Shown here: positions 33,541 through 45,264 of the stretch, one piece after another
Position numbering within the stretch: the first letter of the stretch is position 1
Layout of the letters: every line of letters begins with the position of its first letter
DNA from: Nageia nagi
Taxonomy: Eukaryota; Pinophyta
Assembly: GCA_050084985.1 (NCBI GenBank)
Contig: JBITNC010000001.1
Span: 136,648,001 to 136,712,000, forward strand
Length of the DNA: 64,000 bases
Reading direction: 5' to 3'
The notes under the pieces: generated by a model
Database searches by the model: none
The model's input: only the letters and a program-made list of their open reading frames with translations
What the model was told of the DNA's origin: nothing
Made by a program: the position numbers and the translations under genes

Positions 33541-34080
33541 TTTTGAGTTGGATAACATTTAATTATTAGAAATATTTAAGTAATTTATAGCCAAGAATGA
33601 ATCTAATCAATCCCATAATATATTCATGTAGGTCTTTAGATAATGTTGTTTTGTACTAATCTAGTTTTTGACTTGCTTTATGACCAATTCTAAATCAACA
33701 TGGATAATTAGGCATCTGATGCTTATACTAATCACTTTATATAACCTTAAAAAAAGGGATTCATACTTGGTAGCATTTTTTATACAAATTCATGTGAATC
33801 TAAATGAGAATATCTTCATATTTCCCTTTGAAGATTTGAAAACAATTCTAGCTCCACATCCATGCTTACATTTGGATCCATCAAAGTACATTATCCATAT
33901 CTCATGCTCCTTTTCAATTGTGATTGAGATTGGATATGCATCCTCATACAAATAATAATTACCCATGCTAACATCTATGACATGATAATTTGAATCATTT
34001 GTTGAAAGAATTTTAGTTGTTAGGAGTGTTTCTCTAAGCATATCCTTTTCAAATACTTCCACAAGTTGAGGGCCATTCAT
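33541..34080 (-). pseudogene. Element D aRNH located before RT
   Basis: An RNase H of the archaeal type lies between protease and RT. Seen in order: EIWIMYFDGSKCKHGCGARI (first D), then after a stop NATKYESLFLRLYK (family NNxAEYEAL), LIIHVDLELVIKQVKN (family GDSELVIxQV; the D is kept in DLELVI) and LDSFLAINYLN. The last DxxA segment is not found. In elements A and B, as in known Tat elements, this domain comes after the gypsy RNase H. Here its order relative to RT is reversed. Confidence 0.75.
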
Positions 34081-34089
34081 ACAATTTTA

Positions 34090-34470
34090 TTTTATGATCT
34101 TCTTAAGATGAACACTTTTAGTTCCCTCATTTATAATTTTTACTTATTTTTTTTGGAAGGAAAGTAAAAGATGAGTATAGTCTAAAGCTAAGTACCCTCC
34201 CAATTTAGCAGTGAATTCTTTAGATAAACATATTCCAAATAGAGATGGAATATCAACTATAATTATATTTTGAATAACACACATGTTAGAAAATGCATTC
34301 AAAGTTATTAGGACCCCTTTAACACTACCAACAACATCTATAAAAGAAGAATCCAATTGTATGACACCATCAATACATCTTGTAATGTACAACTTTATTT
34401 CATTTGCAACAGCTTTAAGAATTATAATTATTATAGCTTTGATATCTGTCATACAATTATTTACTACCTA
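34090..34470 (-). pseudogene. Element D aspartic protease, C-terminal part
   Basis: Open for 102 codons (34452-34147). The reading GVLITLNAFSNMCVIQNIII, VDIPSLFGICLSKEFTAKLG and YLALDYTHLLLSF matches the end of a plant gypsy protease (family VDxPxxFxLxLSRxFxAKLGGYxxLD). The D-T/S-G loop should lie upstream but is not readable. Confidence 0.7.
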
Positions 34471-36205
34471 ACCTTCTAATCTAAGGGATAGATAGAATGG
34501 TGGGGGTCTCCTTATACCTATGGGATATGGAGGGACATTATTAGATATTATAAAGATGATATTTCTTTCATTTACCCTTTTTCTTACTATTCTTTAGTTT
34601 CAAGGCTTCTTGCAAAAGATGTAATTGACCTGGTATCTTGAATGCATCAAACATAATCATCTTAGAAGGAGTTTTCTTCAATTCTTCCATAATATTATAT
34701 GGAGTATATGGGACAAACTTACTTGATTATACTTGTTGATGTATTTTGAATTGTTGAATGGATTTTTCCTTATAGTAATCTGTAAAAAAAGGATACCTCA
34801 ATGTATTAGGTCTCTCCTTCTCTGGGACTTCTTTTCTAGCCATAGTAGGGTTTGTTTTAGCAGAGACATTAGTACTCAAATTCTAATAAACATTGCCTAG
34901 ATGTCCTAGGAATTGATTTTATTGATTTTGTGGTTGAGCTAAGGGAGCCTTAGCTTTCTTAGGTTTAGGTTGCACTAGAATAGATACTTTATTTTACTAA
35001 GTAATTTGGGATTGTTATGGAGTTGTTGAATAAGAAGCTCTAGTTTGAACAAAATTGGCTTATTTTTCAACATATCTTGGAAGCCAAAATTTACCATGGT
35101 GAGGTTAGTATCAAGATCTAATACAAGCTCCACCATCTACTCTATATGTAATCCTAAAAACTAATGTTAATAAACTACACATGAGTTTAAAAAATGAGGA
35201 GTTAAACATGTGGTACACCATTCCATAATTCCTAGAGCATCACTCTTTGTAGAACTTTCAATAACAACATTTTCAATTTCTTTTGGGACACTTGGTTGTT
35301 CTAGATGGTTAGTCTTGGGCTAGAATATAGGTTGATACTGGTTATCATATTTTTGTAATTGAAATGTTGATTCTATCTTTCTTATAGAGTGAGCTTATTG
35401 GTAAGGTTCCAAATAGTTACCTTCAATTACCTTATTCTTTCTTCCTCTTGAGATTTAGAATTAGTACTAGTACTAGTGGATGTAAGAGTAAGTAATGATT
35501 ATATTTGATTTTGAATAATAGGTTTGGGTAGAAGTGGTAAGGCTAAAACTCCAATATGAGCAATTTGTGGGACTTGTTTAGAAGGTAAATTAGGAAATAA
35601 TGGCATAATGGTTCTAGGTTGCATCTTTTCAAAGGATACCAAGGTATGTTTAAAGGTTTTTTCTATTTAGTAAAAATTTAGAAAGGTATCTCTTGACATA
35701 ATAATGAGCATATTAAATTATATGAGAAAGGCCTTCCTATAATATACAAAGCTTGTGCACTTGTTGGTCTAATATTTACTAAAATAGATTTCCATGTTCT
35801 CTCAAATTTGATATTAAAATCATCAATGGAATCATGAGGATGCCTTTTGATACATGATATAAGGTTTAGGAATGTACTATCATCACCATTTATAGCAAAT
35901 ATTTTAATTAAATCCTAGCATAACTCTCCCCATGAATTTATAAATTGGGGGGTAAGAGTTCTAACCCATTTAGTTGCTTTACCTTTAAAAGAGTGTGAAA
36001 ATAATCTAGTCATCACTATTTCATTAGTGATATCAAAGCTTGAAGCCAATAAAGATACATCTTTATAATATTCATACAATTTTTTACTAGACCCATCATA
36101 TTTAGGTAAAAATTTGAATGCTAGTTGAGGTATGGCAAGGGAGTTGGTACCAATGACTAAAGGATGACCATTATTCTTAGTAGGAAAATTGACTAGTTGA
36201 GCCAT
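34471..36205 (-). pseudogene. Element D gag
   Basis: Gag starts with MAQLVNFPTKNNGHPL at 36205. The capsid core shows FLPKYDGSSKKLYEYYKDVS, LFSHSFKGKATKWVRTL, INSWGELC and then FLNLISCIKRHPHDSIDDF. The rest is a proline- and lysine-rich tail with many stops, ending in MIMFDAFKIPGQLHLLQEAL near 34620, a segment that in plant gypsy elements precedes the protease. No zinc knuckle is readable. This start is preferred because MAQLVNFP directly precedes the conserved core. Confidence 0.75.
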
Positions 36206-36593
36206 GCTTGGAGTTTTTGTATCAGGTGAAGGATCTTTAGGGGTTGAATCAAATACAATTGATAATGGGATTTACCTTAAAGGAATTACAAGGGGTACAC
36301 CCTAGGAAATCTTTTACCTAGTGCCCCTATGAGGAACTAACAACTCTTGGAACCTAGGTTATCTAAGGGAAAATTTGGCACTAATTCTAGTAAGTCTATG
36401 TTCTAAAGGTGCTAGGTTCAAAATATTGACTACTTGATAGTAGAGTCACCAATAAGGTTAAAAGAACTTTATAATATTTGAATAATATAATTGATATCCC
36501 ATTAGACATAGCTATCTGGCCTATTTATGCCTGCTAAATATAAAATTTAGTTCTCATCCCATTAGGCATACCAAAAATAAAAATTACTATTAT
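36206..36593 (-). other. Element D 5' leader with candidate primer site
   Basis: A short leader between LTR and gag. TTGGTATGCCTAATGGGATG on the minus strand lies about 20 bp from the proposed LTR end and is a possible primer-binding site, although the tRNA is not assigned. A second, diverged copy of the CCCATTAGGCATA word lies at about 36500. Confidence 0.45.
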
Positions 36594-38361
36594 TGATTGA
36601 TATAATGTAACCTCAAAGGGTTTGGTCTAGTTGAGTTCTCCATTTTCTATAATAGTAGGTTCTTTGAAAGAGCAAAATGTGATGGGAATGCACTTGTGTT
36701 GGTTTTTTGCTCAATCTCTAGGTTATAGGTTATTTCCTATTTATTGTAAAGGTTTAAAGTAACAAAAAAGAGACAAAAAGGTAGAGAGTTACAAAAAAGA
36801 GATGAACACATTAAACTAAAACTTAAAAAATAATTATATAGTCCAAGCATTGCAACATAGATAGCAATCCCAAGCTATCTTATCCTTAGGTTCTTGCAAT
36901 CACAATACACAACCACAAGTTAAGACAACATCCCATACATATCATCCACAAAATTAATAAATAGCTACTTATTGCAAAAGGGTAAAGCATTATCTATTTA
37001 CATTATCATATATGAAAGCATCTTACAAACCTAGACAAATTTTCTAGAATGTTCAACTTCTTTAACTTATAATAGTCTACCATTTATACATTCACCTACC
37101 TGATTGGGTGGTTATCTACCATAAATACACATAGTTTTTCATTTTGGTTGAACATAGTAAAGAAAAAATTTACAATAAATATTACAACTATGTTAGATTA
37201 CACAATGAATAAGTACTAATAGCATTACCATCAAGAAATTTACAATTTCTAAGCAGCTATATCCATTGAGCTATAATCTTCCTAACATATCATTGACTAC
37301 TCTTTTTTAGGTTAATAGTTGATTGAAGATGCTACCTTTAGGTTTTGTAGTTGATTAAAATACTCATTTGAAATTTGATTGGTACTATCTGGCACTTTGT
37401 TCTATCAATAGTTATCTACTTCTTTGCAACCATTAATGATCCATACTATAGTTCTAATTGAATAGAGTAATAGGGACCATGAACAATATATCAACCTAGT
37501 TTGAGAAGAAACTACTACTGCTATGTGGAAATGTATTGAAGTTGACATATTAACAAGGCCTTGGGGGTTAAGCACTTAAGATCAAGTGAAATCAAGTGTT
37601 ACTTCTTACCCAACATTGCTTTCTTAGTTTTATGGGTTTTGTTTCTCTTCATTAGGCTTTATTAACAATCTAGCTCTTCTTAATACCCATTAATTTTAGC
37701 CAAAAGTTCTAACATTATCACTCAAAATTGGTAGTCTCTATTTGGTATCTTTATGAAATATCACTTACTATTTCTTATTTTGGGATCCACTAATTTTTTA
37801 TAAAAATGATGATGTCATTGCTAAAAATTGATGGGTGATGTTTACTTTTGGGCATCTACTACAAAGTATTTGGACATAACTTGGGCTTATATTTTCAAGA
37901 ACTCCTAGACATTGTATTTATAGTAAATATTTAGGACTATATTTACAATAAATCCTAGACTTTTCCTTAGAATTTCACTTCCCATACATAATATAATACT
38001 ATCCAGATATGATACATTTTCTCCTAGATATGACTCTTATATATATATATATATATAGTTCTCGATCTTTATGACTATTAACATGACTAAAATTTATCCC
38101 TAAGAGTTATTGTAACACTTGCTAGATTTTGACTAGAATTTTTTAAGGAAAAATATCTAAGACCAAGACTTATATATATAATAGCTATATGTTGACAACA
38201 CTTGAAACTCTTTAGACTCAATTCAAATAAAAGATCAAATACATGTGAATGGAAAAGAGAAAAGGGAGTAGGGACTCAAGAGAATTTCTTGAAACAAATG
38301 AAAGAATAAAATAATGATAGTGTGTTACCCCATACTCAAAGTGCAATTATGAAGGAATACA
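36594..38361 (-). repeat. Element D 5' LTR
   Basis: About 1.77 kb. The outer end (TGTATTCCTTC in element orientation) matches D's 3' LTR fragment. The inner end aligns with E's 3' LTR end (TTTTGCTCTTTCAA... and ACTAGACCAAACC in both). The inner boundary is uncertain by about 20 bp. Confidence 0.75.
37914..37923 (-). promoter_or_regulatory. TATA box of element D LTR
   Basis: CTATAAATAC on the minus strand, about 440 bp from the LTR start. E's LTR has TATAAAT at 58116-58122 in the comparable region. Confidence 0.5.
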
Positions 38362-38870
38362 ATACTCAAAGTTACACTATGCATTATCGATTGATAGAAT
38401 CAATATCAAATCTACTATAAAGACATCACCCTATGCACTAGTTTATGGTAAAAGAACTACACTATTTATCTATCTTGAGTTACCTGCATTAAAAATCTTA
38501 CAAGAGTTAGAAGACTATGATTTTAAGCCATTACAAATTAGATTTAATCAATTCATGAAATTGGAAGAAGATAGAAATAAAGCCTATCATGCCTTTTAGC
38601 ATAATCAAAAGATTGTTAAAAAATAGTTCAACAAAAAGAAATCTTCCTAGGTGAAGTTTGAAGTTGGTGCCATTGTCCTTAAATGGGATGAAGAAAGAGC
38701 AAAGCTCGAGAAACATTAAAAATTTGATTCCTTATAGAGCGGGCCCTATATCATCGTGGATGCCTTACAAAATAATGCATTCAATATTCAAGATATTTTT
38801 GGGTCCTAGGAGCTATCTATAGTAGTAAAAAGGATCCATATAAAACACTATTGGTATTAGGATGATTCCA
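38362..38870 (+). pseudogene. Element E integrase C-terminal part
   Basis: Plus-strand reading: LHYALSIDRINIK, TSPYALVYGKRTTLFIYLEL, LEEDRNKAYHAF, then FEVGAIVLKWDEERAKLEKH, GPYIIVDALQNNAFNIQDIF and KRIHIKHYW. This is the end of a gypsy integrase (family TSPYxLVYG, FxxGDLVLxWD, KFDxLWxGPY). There are several stops. The catalytic core is missing because D is inserted immediately upstream. Confidence 0.85.
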
Positions 38871-39443
38871 TAACACCCACCAAACATGTACAATGTAAAT
38901 ACTCCACTTTTCATTTTTATAATTTTTGTAAAAAAAAAAGAGTGTGCTTGTATATACTTTGTTTATCGTAGTTCTACTTCCTAAGGTATTAACTAACCAT
39001 TAATAGTAATATTTAGTAAGCATGATGGTATTTAAGTTGTACAAATGTAAGACATCACATCAAAGGATCAGTCTCTAAATGTAGGATTGCTTCAAAAAAA
39101 TGCCCACCTCATACATCACCTACCATTTTAAAATATAGCACACTTGAATTAAATGCTATTCTACTTGTTAGCCTTAACACCCCACTTTGTGTGAACTCCA
39201 AAATTCTTAATACATTAATTACCATTAATAGATAGTAGTTACAAAACCTAAGCAAATAATACATAGTCCCCAACCTATTATTTTCATCACTTAGCAAATT
39301 TTAGAGCTCAAGATTTCTAGAGTTGTAGAGCATGTCATCTACAAAGCTTTGTGTGATAAGTGTGAACAAGTATTAGAGCTATATTTTACAAAGATTATAT
39401 CTACTTAATTATTACTTGATATGCACAAAAATAATTGGATATC
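38871..39443 (+). other. Element E spacer between integrase and ORF3
   Basis: 573 bp with no coding pattern, corresponding to the 545-bp spacer in D. Confidence 0.5.
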
Positions 39444-41949
39444 ATGAAAATTTCTATGGAGATTATGGTTCCTAGGAAAGAGGGACTAGATAAAAAATTG
39501 ACAACAATTTATGAGTATTTAGAGAATGCTCCCAATGTCAACTAAATAGAAGTAGGAGTTTATGTACCATATGGATACTTGGAAAGTTGAACCTAAAATA
39601 ATCATGTTGCAACACTATAGGTTAGAGGTTATATGCAAAAGAAAGTCATTAGAAGGAGGAAATAATGTTATGTTGAACCAAGGCTTGGCATATTGTGTCC
39701 TATGAGTCTTCCACTTGTTTAGAGCTCCTTCTTTCCATTGCATTGAGGCATAGCCTATAGGGTTATATGGTTAAAGCCTACAAGGAGTAGAATAAGGGAT
39801 AAGTAGAGTCAAATTATCAACTTGATATATTTTTATAATACTCCCCAAAAGCAATTATACATACATTCATAGTCCCTGCTCATTGGAGCTTCCATGTCAA
39901 GAAGCAAATTGATTTTAAGAAAGAAAGGGCTAATTTTTATCAAAAAAAAAATAATATGTTGGATTGGATTGATGAAAGGTATCAAGGAAGATTCACCAAG
40001 CTCATACAAAGTTATGACATCACCTCCTTTGAGAAATATCAAGATATATAGGTTCTATAAGTGTTAGCTATCATTCTTGGAAAAAAGACCTAGATTGAGA
40101 TGAATGAAGCCATGATGAAAATGGTATATAATATAATTGAGGCACATGTTTGCTATAATTTTCCTACCTCCATCTCAAATGAGATCAAGAAAAATCTATT
40201 CAATATTGAAAAATATGAATTTCAAAATTCCTCCTATTTATGGTGGTTCATATTCCATCAAAACCTAGAAGCTCTAGTGGAAGGTGGGACCCAAATTGCA
40301 CCAACTACTACTTTTTACACAACACCCACACCAATTGATATGAGAGTACTTATGTTAAAAAAGCTCCATATCTCATATTATGAATTCATCAAGAAATTTT
40401 TTACTCTAGCTATGAGGATTCTTATGAGGAGAATCACTCACAAACTACACCAATCTATCATGGATGAGCTTTAAGGAGGTAAAAAAATAGGAGATTGGTA
40501 TTTTTTGAAAGATTTAATAATAATAATGAGGTATGGTTATTTTGAAACCCCTTTTTTAATACCCAAATTTGTTACCCTTCAATTATATTCTATAGAAATG
40601 GGTAGATAAATATGTGCTATAGAGACTAAATATGGTTCAAAGGGTAATTTCAAACCCATTATCAAAATACCTACCTAATATGTAAATTTAACTTTGATAA
40701 GAAATAGGTTGTAAAGATCAGCTAGTTGATTTTATTATACAAAATTTCAAATTAGATACTACAGATACCCCTTAGGTATATGACCCAGCTAGTGAGATGA
40801 AAAGGATAATAAAATCAAATAAGAAATGCCTAGTATTTTCCCATGAAACCCAACTACATGTAGAATATTTTGTAAATCAAATAGAAGAGGCTAAGGCATC
40901 CTTGAAGTGAGAATTTGATATTCTAGATAAGGCATGGATGGCCCTTAAAGGCATGAAATACTATATAATCTAGGAGGTCATACATCAAGATTTTACCTTG
41001 AACTTGGAGATTGTCACCCAGTTACAAGATGAGTTGGGTTGAGGCCCTAACAAAATAGAGTATTTTAGAAAATTCAAATTTGAATACACCACCAAAGGAA
41101 ATCATGTTGAAAAATAACACTTTGGTGAGTTTACTTATGATCTATATTGGAATTCCCAATACATGCATGACCTAATTTTGGAGATAGGAAAATCAATCCT
41201 AGAGAAGGCTATGGAAGATGATTAGCTATTATCATATTGAACCTAGGAATTGTAGAAACCAAAGAAGAGAAAAACAAAAGAAGCCTCTGGTTCTTGGAAG
41301 CTTCAAAAAAAAAAAAAGCTCAAATTACAACTGCTACTTCCCAAGAGTCTTCTCTAAAGAGGAAAAAAATAATTAGGTTGATATCCAAAGAGCAATAAAC
41401 CTTAAAGGAGAAATAAGTACCAAAAAAGAAGGCATATCCCAACAAAACATATATGGTAAAAAGCACCCAGACCCCATATCTATGGGAAGTAAGTTAAGAA
41501 TAGGTAGACCAAAAATAAGCATGGGAGATACAGAGTTATTGGATGCCAAAAATTAGAAACCCCAAAGAACTAACATCATTGTTTATCAAGATGCTTAAGA
41601 GGAAATGGGGGATGAAGTGCAATAAGGGAGGGGGAATGTACTAGGCATGGATGGTACCATAATAGTGAGAGGTGAGGTGGGTAAATATAGTGATGATGAT
41701 GATAATGATGATGATGATGATCTAAATAAAAAGAAAGACTCTAACCAAAAGATAAGCCACCTAAAAAAGAGTCTATCATAGATGATGAAGAGGAGGTATA
41801 GGTAATACACTCTATGAAGATAGAAACACAAATGCCTACTGAGGATACTCCAACATCAACTTTAGGAGTAGGTGCATCTCACCATTCTTTAATTACTTAT
41901 TCTATAGCCTCACAAGAGGAAATAAAAATTATTTTTTCTACTCAAGTAG
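39444..41949 (+). pseudogene. Element E ORF3, first part (up to F)
   Basis: Starts MKISMEIMVPRKEG. After frameshifts it reads MDTWKVEPKIIMLQHYRLEV and NNVMLNQGLAY, aligning with D's IDTWRANP and DVMIDQGLTYYV. An open piece of 124 codons (40100-40471) has HVCYNFPTSISNEIKKNLFN. Further on are VYDPASEMKRIIKSNKK, IEEAKASLK and an acidic run (41690-41722), then IASQEEIKIIFSTQVV, where F is inserted. Function unknown. The reading resumes at 51048 in frame with EPIDWKTF. D keeps the unbroken join (SIFSLKIIEPINW). Confidence 0.7.
41945..41949. other. TSD of element F, left copy (AGTAG)
   Basis: AGTAG precedes F's left LTR and is repeated after its right LTR at 51043-51047. Confidence 0.95.
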
Positions 41950-42442
41950 TGAGAGAATTAGCACTACTCTAATCCTCAAGGTCCAAGACTAGGAAGCTAA
42001 ATCATTCATCATCTACAATCTTAAGAACATCATTCACACAATATGACACCAATATAATGTGGTTCCTCCCTCCTTGGGAGTACATCCACAACTAGTATCT
42101 CAATTCTCAAGTATGCCCCTCTTATAACAATTCTCTTTCTCTCTCCTACACAAACTAGTAGAGTAATGTTACTCCAAAACTTAGATTTGTTACAAGATGA
42201 GAGGCCCTCTATTTATAGCTTGAGAGCACCTCCCTAACCTCCCTTTAACCCAAGGGTAAGGTTAGGGTTACAATAAATGTGTGACCTAACTTTAACCTAC
42301 CAACTAACCCCATGGTTAGGTCAAAGTCCACACATAATAAAGAATTCAATTAATCCCTTAAGGTATCTACATATCCTTTAAGTGATTAATTGAACTTACA
42401 AGGATTTTAGATGTTCACAATATTTCATTACAAATTCTAACA
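41950..42442 (-). repeat. Element F 3' LTR
   Basis: 493 bp. On the plus strand it starts TGAGAGAATTAG and ends AATTCTAACA, in register with 50550-51042. Confidence 0.95.
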
Positions 42443-42453
42443 CTCCCCCTTAA
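42443..42453 (-). other. Element F polypurine tract
   Basis: TTAAGGGGGAG on the minus strand directly precedes the 3' LTR. Confidence 0.85.
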
Positions 42454-43437
42454 TGCAATATTGGGATAGAGTGTACAAGAAAGAAGAGAGAGAGTAAGAG
42501 AGAGTTCTCCTCCATAGAGATACAAGTGGAGATGAGAACATTTACATATTTGAGAATCTTTTTGAGAACTAGTATGAGACTCACTACATTACCATTTGAC
42601 AAAATAGTTTACAATACAATCACTAACCACAACTAGTTTCACTATACATAGTAGTCAATCAACTTTAAGCTGACATGTGAGTCTCCATGAGCTTGCTTTC
42701 ACAAGGTGAGTAACCTGCATTTCTGAAGAAGATCCTGCATGCTACAAGCAACTCATGAACAAAATCAGTTAGATGCATCATATATTCAAATAAGAGAATC
42801 AAATAATGCCATCTTATAAATAACTGATTAATGGTGCACTATAAGTCATCACAGAGATGCCAAGCCATCACTCATAGTCACCTGTTGTATATAGACATGT
42901 GTTGATTATTAATAGAGCATAAAAATTGTACAATGAGTTTCCAATGTAGAGCAAACTCACCACAGAGGTATAGAATGTACAACAAGTTCATCACGTAGAG
43001 TGAACTTACCAAGGAGGTATATTAATTATATGCTCAAAAATTGTACAATGAGTTTCTCATGTAGAGCAAACTCACCATGGAGGTATAGAGCATAAAAATT
43101 ATACAATGAGTTTCTCATGTAGAGCAAACTCACCATGGAGGTATAGAATGTACAACAAGTTCATCACGTAGAGTGAACTTACCACAGAGGTATATTAATT
43201 ATATGCTCAAAAATTGTACAATGAGTTTCTCATGCAGAGCAAACTCACCATAGAGGTATAAAATGTACAACAAGTTTGTCACGTAGAGCAAACTTACCAC
43301 AGAGGTATAAAATAATCAACACTCTATAACAACAATTGTACAACAAGTTTGTCATGCAGAGCAAACTTACCATGAAGGTCTATAATGTACAATCAAAAAG
43401 GCCTCTTAGAGGTGAAGTTGTCATCACTAACAAAAGT
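42454..43437 (-). other. Element F 3' untranslated stretch
   Basis: About 1 kb between the RNase H stop and the polypurine tract, long for a copia element. About half of it is the minisatellite at 42915-43400; the rest shows no coding pattern. Confidence 0.7.
42915..43400. repeat. Minisatellite in element F 3' region
   Basis: About eight units, each with ACAATGAGTTT or ACAACAAGTT, then CATGTAGAGCAAACT, then a GAGGTATA-type end (last unit diverged). Spacing is about 50-75 bp and two unit types alternate. Units differ by point changes and by the spacer after GAGGTATA (for example TTAATTATATGC). Confidence 0.85.
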
Positions 43438-44034
43438 TCAAACTTCACTCCCCCTTGAGGGCAACTTCACCAACCCGAGAGAATCCCTAAGCTTACTGAA
43501 CTGAGCTTCAGGAAGGGGCTTGGTGAATAGATCAGCAGAGTTTTCAGTAGATGGATAATACTCCAAGTGTATGATGTCATCTAGAACCTTCTCCCTGATA
43601 AAATGGGCTTGGATTTCCACATGTTTGGTTCTCTGATGGAACACAAGATTCTTAGCCAAAGAGATAGCTGATTGATTATCTGAAGAAATAAGAGATGGGC
43701 CATTTTGCTTATACCCAATTTCATTCAAAAGATGCCTCAGCCAAATAGCTTCTTGGGTAGCAATAGACATGGCTTGATATTCAACTTCAGTGGTAGAAAG
43801 AGTCACAGTAGGTTGCTTCTTGGAAGCCCAAGAGATAGCACCTGAACCAATGCTGAACACATATGTAGAGGTTGATTTTTTGTCATCTCTATCTCCTCCA
43901 TAATTAGAATTTGAGAACCCTGAGAGAACAATTGAGGGCACTTTGGAATACTTAAGAGCAAGATCCTTTGTCCCTACCACATACCTCAAGATTTGCTTCA
44001 TAGCATTGAGGTGTTCAACATATGGTTTTTGCAT
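43438..44034 (-). pseudogene. Element F RNase H (copia) and RT C-terminus
   Basis: Open for 198 codons, ending in the polyprotein stop. It shows YVEHLNAMKQILRYVVGTKD, DRDDKKSTSTYVFSIG, AISWASKKQPTVTLSTTEVE (E of the active site), SDNQSAISLAKNL (D), and the typical ending HIEL-like IHLEYYPSTENSADLFTKPL. The first catalytic Asp (GYSDADWAGD in the family) appears as GFSNSNYGGD, so it may be lost. It degrades RNA in hybrids during reverse transcription. Confidence 0.9.
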
Positions 44035-45264
44035 GAATCATGCCATTAGATTCACTACAAAGGCAATATCAGGATGAGAGATAGTCAGATACAAAAGACT
44101 ACCGATCAATTGCCTATAAGTTGTAGCATCAGCCAACTAAGAATCTAAGCTTAGTGATACAACAATTCCAAGAGAAATAGGTATTGCAGCATATCTACAC
44201 TCCTCCATTCCAAACTTTTGTAAGATGTCTGATATATACTTAGATTGACTAAGATAAGTACAATGTTTGTGTTGGTATACTAGCATTCCAAGATAGTAAT
44301 GCAATAGACCTAGATCAGTCATTTCAAATGTTACCTTCAGTTTGGATATGCACTCTTGGATGATTTCAATATTATTTCATGTTATGAGAAGATCATCCAC
44401 ATAAAGGAGAATTAAGACCACATCTTTTCCTTGATTGAGTACATAGAGATCTGAGTTAGAGAAGCACTTGGAAAAACCAATATCTGTAAAGAAACCTAAA
44501 ATTTTCTTGTACCATGCTCTAGGTGCTTGTTTAAGTCCATACAAAGACTTCTTTAGCTTGCACACAAGAGACTCTTTTCCTTCCGAAATAAATCCTTCTA
44601 GTTGATTCATGTAGATTTCTACATCCAAGTCACCATTGAGAAATGCACTCTTGACATCAAGTTGGAAAACTTTCCATCCTTGAGCTGTAGAAAGAGCAAG
44701 GATTATCCTGACAGTAGGCATCTTGGCCATAGGAGCAAAGGTTTCCTCATAATCAATACCATATTTCTAAGCGAATCCTTTGGCCACTAACCTTGCTTTG
44801 TATTTTTCAACTTCTCCATCAGAATTGTACTTGACCTTGTATATCCATTTATTTCCAATCACATTTTTCTCATTGGGATAAGGAACCAGATCCCAAGTTT
44901 CATTTTTCATGAGTGCCTCATACTCAACTTTCATAGCTTCCATCCAACACTCTTGCTTGGAAGCTTCTTTGAATGTTGATGGCTCATTCATATTATCAAT
45001 TTTGGCAAATAAGGATTTATTCAAGGTCATACTTCTTGTAATTCTTTGAGCTAGAGAATTTTGCTCTTGTGGTGACTTCCCTACATGATCATCTAACCAG
45101 TTAGGTGCAGGCATAGAATCATCTGAATCAGACACCTCAGCATGAGAAGTCGTATCCTTAGGAAGTTCATTGAACTTGACATCCCTAGAAATAAAGACTA
45201 TTTTATTGGATGAGGAGTAGAGCCTGTAACCTCTATGCTGATTATCATTACCCAAAAGATGCAT
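44035..45264 (-). pseudogene. Element F reverse transcriptase (copia)
   Basis: In one frame with a few stops: WMEAMKVEYEALMKNETWDL, VIGNKWIYKVKYN, KARLVAKGFA, ETFAPMAKMPTVR, FQLDVKSAFLNGDL (first catalytic D), LKKSLYGLKQAPRAWY, LLYVDDLLIT (YVDD) and MTDLGLLHYYLGM. Catalytic residues are intact. Stops are seen after KGFA, LLIT, LSLDS and NLMA. It is in a different frame from gag and integrase; the shift occurs in a T-run at about 45265-45271, right after the integrase. Confidence 0.9.

Larger units (their letters stand above)
26180..38361 (-). mobile_element. Element D: gypsy element with aRNH before RT and a 1.27-k-codon extra ORF
   Basis: Order on the minus strand: 5' LTR (36594-38361), short leader, gag, protease, aRNH, RT, RNase H, integrase, a very long extra ORF, and the first 115 bp of the 3' LTR (26180-26294). 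The end of that LTR copy and the end of the 5' LTR match over 115 bp and both end GAATACA. D is cut at 26180 by element B. Its outer 5' end at 38361 abuts the interrupted integrase of element E, so D inserted into E. Decay is heavy throughout. Confidence 0.8.

Noticed and set aside
40100-40474. 124-codon frame as a possible host gene
   Set aside because: It aligns in position with the ORF3 that D also carries and is a piece of element E.
42915-43400. CRISPR-like array
   Set aside because: Units vary, spacers are not unique, and it lies inside a copia element in plant DNA.
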